From the NCBI RefSeq assembly GCF_022524485.1, contig NZ_JAKXMK010000052.1, positions 1 through 53,657 on the forward strand: DNA of 53,657 nt, read 5' to 3'. Position numbers and translations under genes: made by a program. Numbering within the stretch: the stretch's first letter is position 1; every line of letters begins with the position of its first letter. This document shows positions 51,326 through 53,657 of this stretch, in pieces. The notes under the pieces are model-generated. The model saw only the letters and a program-made list of their open reading frames with translations. It searched no databases and was not told the DNA's origin. This stretch comes from Pseudonocardia alaniniphila. GTDB taxonomy: Bacteria; Actinomycetota; Actinomycetes; Mycobacteriales; Pseudonocardiaceae.

Positions 51326-52057
51326 TCAATCGGAAGTGATGACTTCCATCGCGACGCCATAACGGGTGTCGATGCTTGCGCCTACCGGACGAGCCAGGGC
51401 TGCCAGAAACTCTTCCGGGTCGCTCATGGCGTCCGAATCGCCGAGGCCGCGCAGATACTCGGAGTGCGCCCGAAGTGAGGAGACCCCGGCATCGAACGTG
51501 TCGGTGACGTCCACGGCGTGTGTTGCGATCGGACTCCAGGGGACCAGGATCTGGGAGGCGCGCCAGAGTGCGAGCCCTTCGTCGGCGAGCTCGCGGAACA
51601 CCCACCTGTTGGCCGCGTCCCGCACCCCGTCGATCACCGCCCGGCCGAGCGCGATGTGGTCGGCCTGGTTGTAGACGCCGGGGCTCCAGGTCTCATGGTG
51701 GTTGCCGGTGATCACCGCGTCCGGCTTGTGCCGCCGCACCGCCCGGGCGATGTCCCGGCGAAGGTCGAGCCCGTACTCCAGCACGCCGTCGGGGTAACCG
51801 AGGAACTCCACGGTGTCCACGCCGACCAGCGCCGCGCCCGCGCGCTCCTCGGCCTCTCGCAACGGACCGCAGCGTTCCGGCTCGATCCCGTCGATCCCGG
51901 CCTCGCCACTCGTCGCGAGGCAGTACACGACCTGCTTGCTCTGCGCTGTCCATCGCGCCACCGCGGCGGCTGTGCCGTACTCGAGATCGTCCGGGTGCGC
52001 GACGATGGCCAGCACGCGGGAGAAGGACTCATCCAGGAGCTGGAGAGGTTTGTCCAC
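51326..52057 (-). CDS. PIG-L family deacetylase
   Basis: 243 residues with the LmbE/PIG-L fold. The zinc-binding AHPDDLEYG motif is near residue 20 and the second ligand region NQADHIALGRAV near 135 (His). Relatives deacetylate N-acetylglucosaminyl compounds (MshB, mycothiol pathway; Mca detoxification) or antibiotics; the substrate here cannot be set. GTG 52057 has GAGGGTGAT upstream. Its stop lies 17 bp from the dps stop. Confidence 0.87.
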   Translation of the reverse strand: MDKPLQLLDESFSRVLAIVAHPDDLEYGTAAAVARWTAQSKQVVYCLATSGEAGIDGIEPERCGPLREAEERAGAALVGVDTVEFLGYPDGVLEYGLDLRRDIARAVRRHKPDAVITGNHHETWSPGVYNQADHIALGRAVIDGVRDAANRWVFRELADEGLALWRASQILVPWSPIATHAVDVTDTFDAGVSSLRAHSEYLRGLGDSDAMSDPEEFLAALARPVGASIDTRYGVAMEVITSD

Positions 52058-52150
52058 TACCGATCACCCTCGGCCGATCACTGTCTGTCGGCCGCGTCGG
52101 CGATGGCGTGCCGACTCGCTCTCGTCCACGGTCGAACCTCCGTCGCGGGC

Positions 52151-52378
52151 ATGGATCACAGACGCTATCGGCACATGATGCCGATTGAGCAGTTCGTCAT
52201 GAACACGCGCCAGCTCGTGGTGCTGTGGGACGGCTACAGCGCGGGGATCCCGCCTGGCGTGCTCTTCTCCGCATTCGTGATCATGGCTTTGGCCACGAGG
52301 CGTGCACCGGCTGTACGGAGCCGGCCGGTGCCGGAGGAATGGAGTTCGACGGTGCCTGAGCGTGAGACGTCGGCATGA
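52151..52378 (+). CDS. Possible small protein coupled to the LLM oxidoreductase
   Basis: 75 codons from ATG 52151 to TGA at 52376-52378; the stop overlaps the ATG of the next gene (ATGA). Contains VLWDGYSAGIPPGVLFSAFVIMALATRR, one hydrophobic stretch, and a Pro/Glu-rich tail. No family recognised and no strong ribosome-binding site. It may be the relic of a larger gene. The 4-bp overlap is the main argument for it. Confidence 0.35.
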   Translation: MDHRRYRHMMPIEQFVMNTRQLVVLWDGYSAGIPPGVLFSAFVIMALATRRAPAVRSRPVPEEWSSTVPERETSA

Positions 52379-53250
52379 GGGCCGGGATCGTCATCCTTCC
52401 CGAGTACCGGTGGGCGGACGCGAAACGCCGCTGGTCTGCGGCCGAGGAGTACGGGTTCGACCACGCGTGGACCTTCGACCACCTGGGATGGCGCTCGCTG
52501 GTGGACGGCCCGTGGTTCGGCGCGGTGCCGACGCTCACCGCCGCCGCAGCAGCGACCACACGGATCCGGCTCGGCACGCTCGTCGCATCACCGAACATCC
52601 GCCACCCCGTTCCGTTCGCGCGGGAGCTGACGGCGTTGGACGACATCTCCTCCGGACGATTCATCCTCGGCGTGGGCTCGGGGAGCGACGGCGATTACGA
52701 CTCACGGGTCTTCGGCGTCCGCGAGCGCCTGTCCGGCAGGACCCGTCGGTTCGCCGAGTTCGTCGAGCTCCTGGATGCGCTGCTGACCACCGACACGGTC
52801 AGTTGGAAGGGCGAGTTCTACGAGGCGTTCGAGGCGCGCAGGGCGCCCGGTTGCGTTCAGCAGCCCCGGCTGCCGTTCGTCGTGGCCGCCGACGGGCCGA
52901 GAGCGATGGCGGTGGCCGCCCGGTTCGGGCAAGGGTGGATCACCATGGGCACCCGAGCCGCTCCGGGCCTCGACGAGTGGTGGGGCTCCGTCGCGGCGGC
53001 TGCCCACCGGTTCGACGACGTTCTGGCCGAGCACGGCAGGGATCGGGGAGAGATCCAGCGCTTCCTGCAGTTCGACTCGGCACCGGTCTACGCGCTGTCC
53101 TCCGTCGAGTGTTACCGGGACTTCCTCTCCCGGGCGGACGAGCTCGGCTTCACCGACGTCGTGGCGCCCTGGCCGCGCGCGGATGGTGTCTTCGCGGGCC
53201 GTGAAGACGTGCTGGAGGACATCGCGTCGCAGGTTCTCCCCAAGCTGTGA
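52375..53250 (+). CDS. LLM-class (probably F420-dependent) flavin oxidoreductase
   Basis: 291 residues with the luciferase-like TIM barrel: MRAGIVILPEYRW, AEEYGFDHAWTFDHLGWRS, LTAAAAATTRIRLGTLVASPNIRHP, LTALDDISSGRFILGVGSGS, then a long C-terminal part with PRLPFVVAADGPRAMAVAARFGQGW. These are the usual phosphate-binding and cofactor-pocket segments of the F420-type subgroup. The substrate is unknown. ATG 52375 overlaps the stop of the small upstream ORF. It is unrelated in sequence detail to the decayed LLM gene at 22790. Confidence 0.88.
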   Translation: MRAGIVILPEYRWADAKRRWSAAEEYGFDHAWTFDHLGWRSLVDGPWFGAVPTLTAAAAATTRIRLGTLVASPNIRHPVPFARELTALDDISSGRFILGVGSGSDGDYDSRVFGVRERLSGRTRRFAEFVELLDALLTTDTVSWKGEFYEAFEARRAPGCVQQPRLPFVVAADGPRAMAVAARFGQGWITMGTRAAPGLDEWWGSVAAAAHRFDDVLAEHGRDRGEIQRFLQFDSAPVYALSSVECYRDFLSRADELGFTDVVAPWPRADGVFAGREDVLEDIASQVLPKL

Positions 53251-53563
53251 TCCGGATGATCTTCGCGGTCCGCCGGTGAGCCGATGGAAAGCCTCCGACG
53301 CCCACGATGCGCCGACGCTCAGACCGGCTCCACTGCGGATCGGCGCGGTGCCGCTTGGCACGGGTTGGCATTGACAGCGACATCGCCTTGACGAGGTGCT
53401 AAAGCTCGGCCGGACGCTGTGCCGCCCAGCGCCCCTCAGTGCGCCTTCGCGCTGCACCAGGCCCAAGCCTTCTGGCCGGCGCGTGCGCACCGGCAAGAGG
53501 GCCTCGGGCCTCGCAACCAGCGCTGATCGTGCCGCTGCCGAGGCCGGACTGGGCCACCGGCGA
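53251..53563 (+). other. Intergenic region, nothing recognised
   Basis: 313 bp between the LLM gene and the convergent amidohydrolase end. Short open frames have no motif. A stretch near 53310-53370 has protein-like codon use but no identifiable family. Confidence 0.35.
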
Positions 53564-53657
53564 CTAGCGTCCTGCGGCGGTGAGTTGGGCGTCGAGTCGT
53601 GGGTAGACGCGGCGGGTGTTGAGTTCGAAGATCTTGCGCTGGTCGTGTTCGGTGAGG
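53564..53657 (-). CDS. Amidohydrolase-2 family protein, C-terminal end (partial)
   Basis: Only the last ~30 codons are in the window, ending in TAG at 53564-53566. The residues TEHDQRKIFELNTRRVYPRL match the C-terminal helix of amidohydrolase_2 (ACMSD-like) proteins, where the phrase usually reads KIFEGNARRVYPRL. Active-site residues lie outside the window. Confidence 0.6.
   Translation of the reverse strand, partial: LTEHDQRKIFELNTRRVYPRLDAQLTAAGR

Overview
The window is high-GC DNA with strong G/C bias at third codon positions, frequent GTG starts, short convergent gaps and several leaderless genes. Gene content points to an actinomycete, probably of the Pseudonocardiales: a two-tailed RafH-type hibernation factor, DUF5709, ECF41, F420-type LLM oxidoreductases, TIGR03083/MDMPI and HsaF/HsaG-type enzymes. 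No rRNA, tRNA or CRISPR array was recognised. At least ten broken genes or fragments are visible, so this is an accessory, actively decaying part of a genome.

Region 1 (1-9.4 kb) is built around five copies of one AraC-family regulator cassette. Three copies are intact (3723-4697, 6957-7910 minus, 8136-9110). One is killed by a nonsense codon and a frameshift (636-1617). One is a back-to-back chimera of two inverted fragments (2828-3495). The intact copies share a -10-like TAGCCT hexamer only 6-7 nt before a GTG start, so they look leaderless. Enzyme genes lie between the copies: a sulfotransferase, an HsaA-like flavin monooxygenase/acyl-CoA dehydrogenase homologue, and a methyltransferase preceded by a 7-codon upstream ORF.

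Region 2 (9.4-20.7 kb) carries an ECF sigma factor, a TetR regulator, an acyl-CoA synthetase remnant next to a frameshifted enoyl-CoA hydratase, a divergent Lrp/LysE exporter pair, a same-strand set of propionyl-CoA synthetase, SDR and AidB-like acyl-CoA dehydrogenase, and an overlapping pair of proline iminopeptidase-like hydrolase and APC permease.

Region 3 (20.7-36.6 kb) mixes intact and broken genes: a Tat-exported alpha-carbonic anhydrase; LLM, MFS, quinone-oxidoreductase and LacI remnants; a PNPOx-like protein; a divergent MarR/hydrolase pair separated by a perfect 36-bp palindrome; a solitary phosphite dehydrogenase (ptxD) with all known active-site residues; a large DUF4062-STAND ATPase; NDH-2; a cupin; a ferredoxin reductase; and an ECF41 sigma factor.

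Region 4 (36.8-53.7 kb) holds a beta-hydroxyacid dehydrogenase, an IclR regulator divergent from the acetaldehyde dehydrogenase/4-hydroxy-2-oxovalerate aldolase pair (end of meta-cleavage pathways), an MDMPI protein, a GNAT gene overlapping an IF-1 gene that converges on a ribosome-hibernation factor, AlkA, a 58-residue protein, an array of five ~67-bp hairpin repeats, DUF5709, RecQ, a HAD phosphatase, a GlxA remnant, Dps, a PIG-L deacetylase and an LLM oxidoreductase. The hairpin array beside recQ and the AraC cassette family are the least explained structures.
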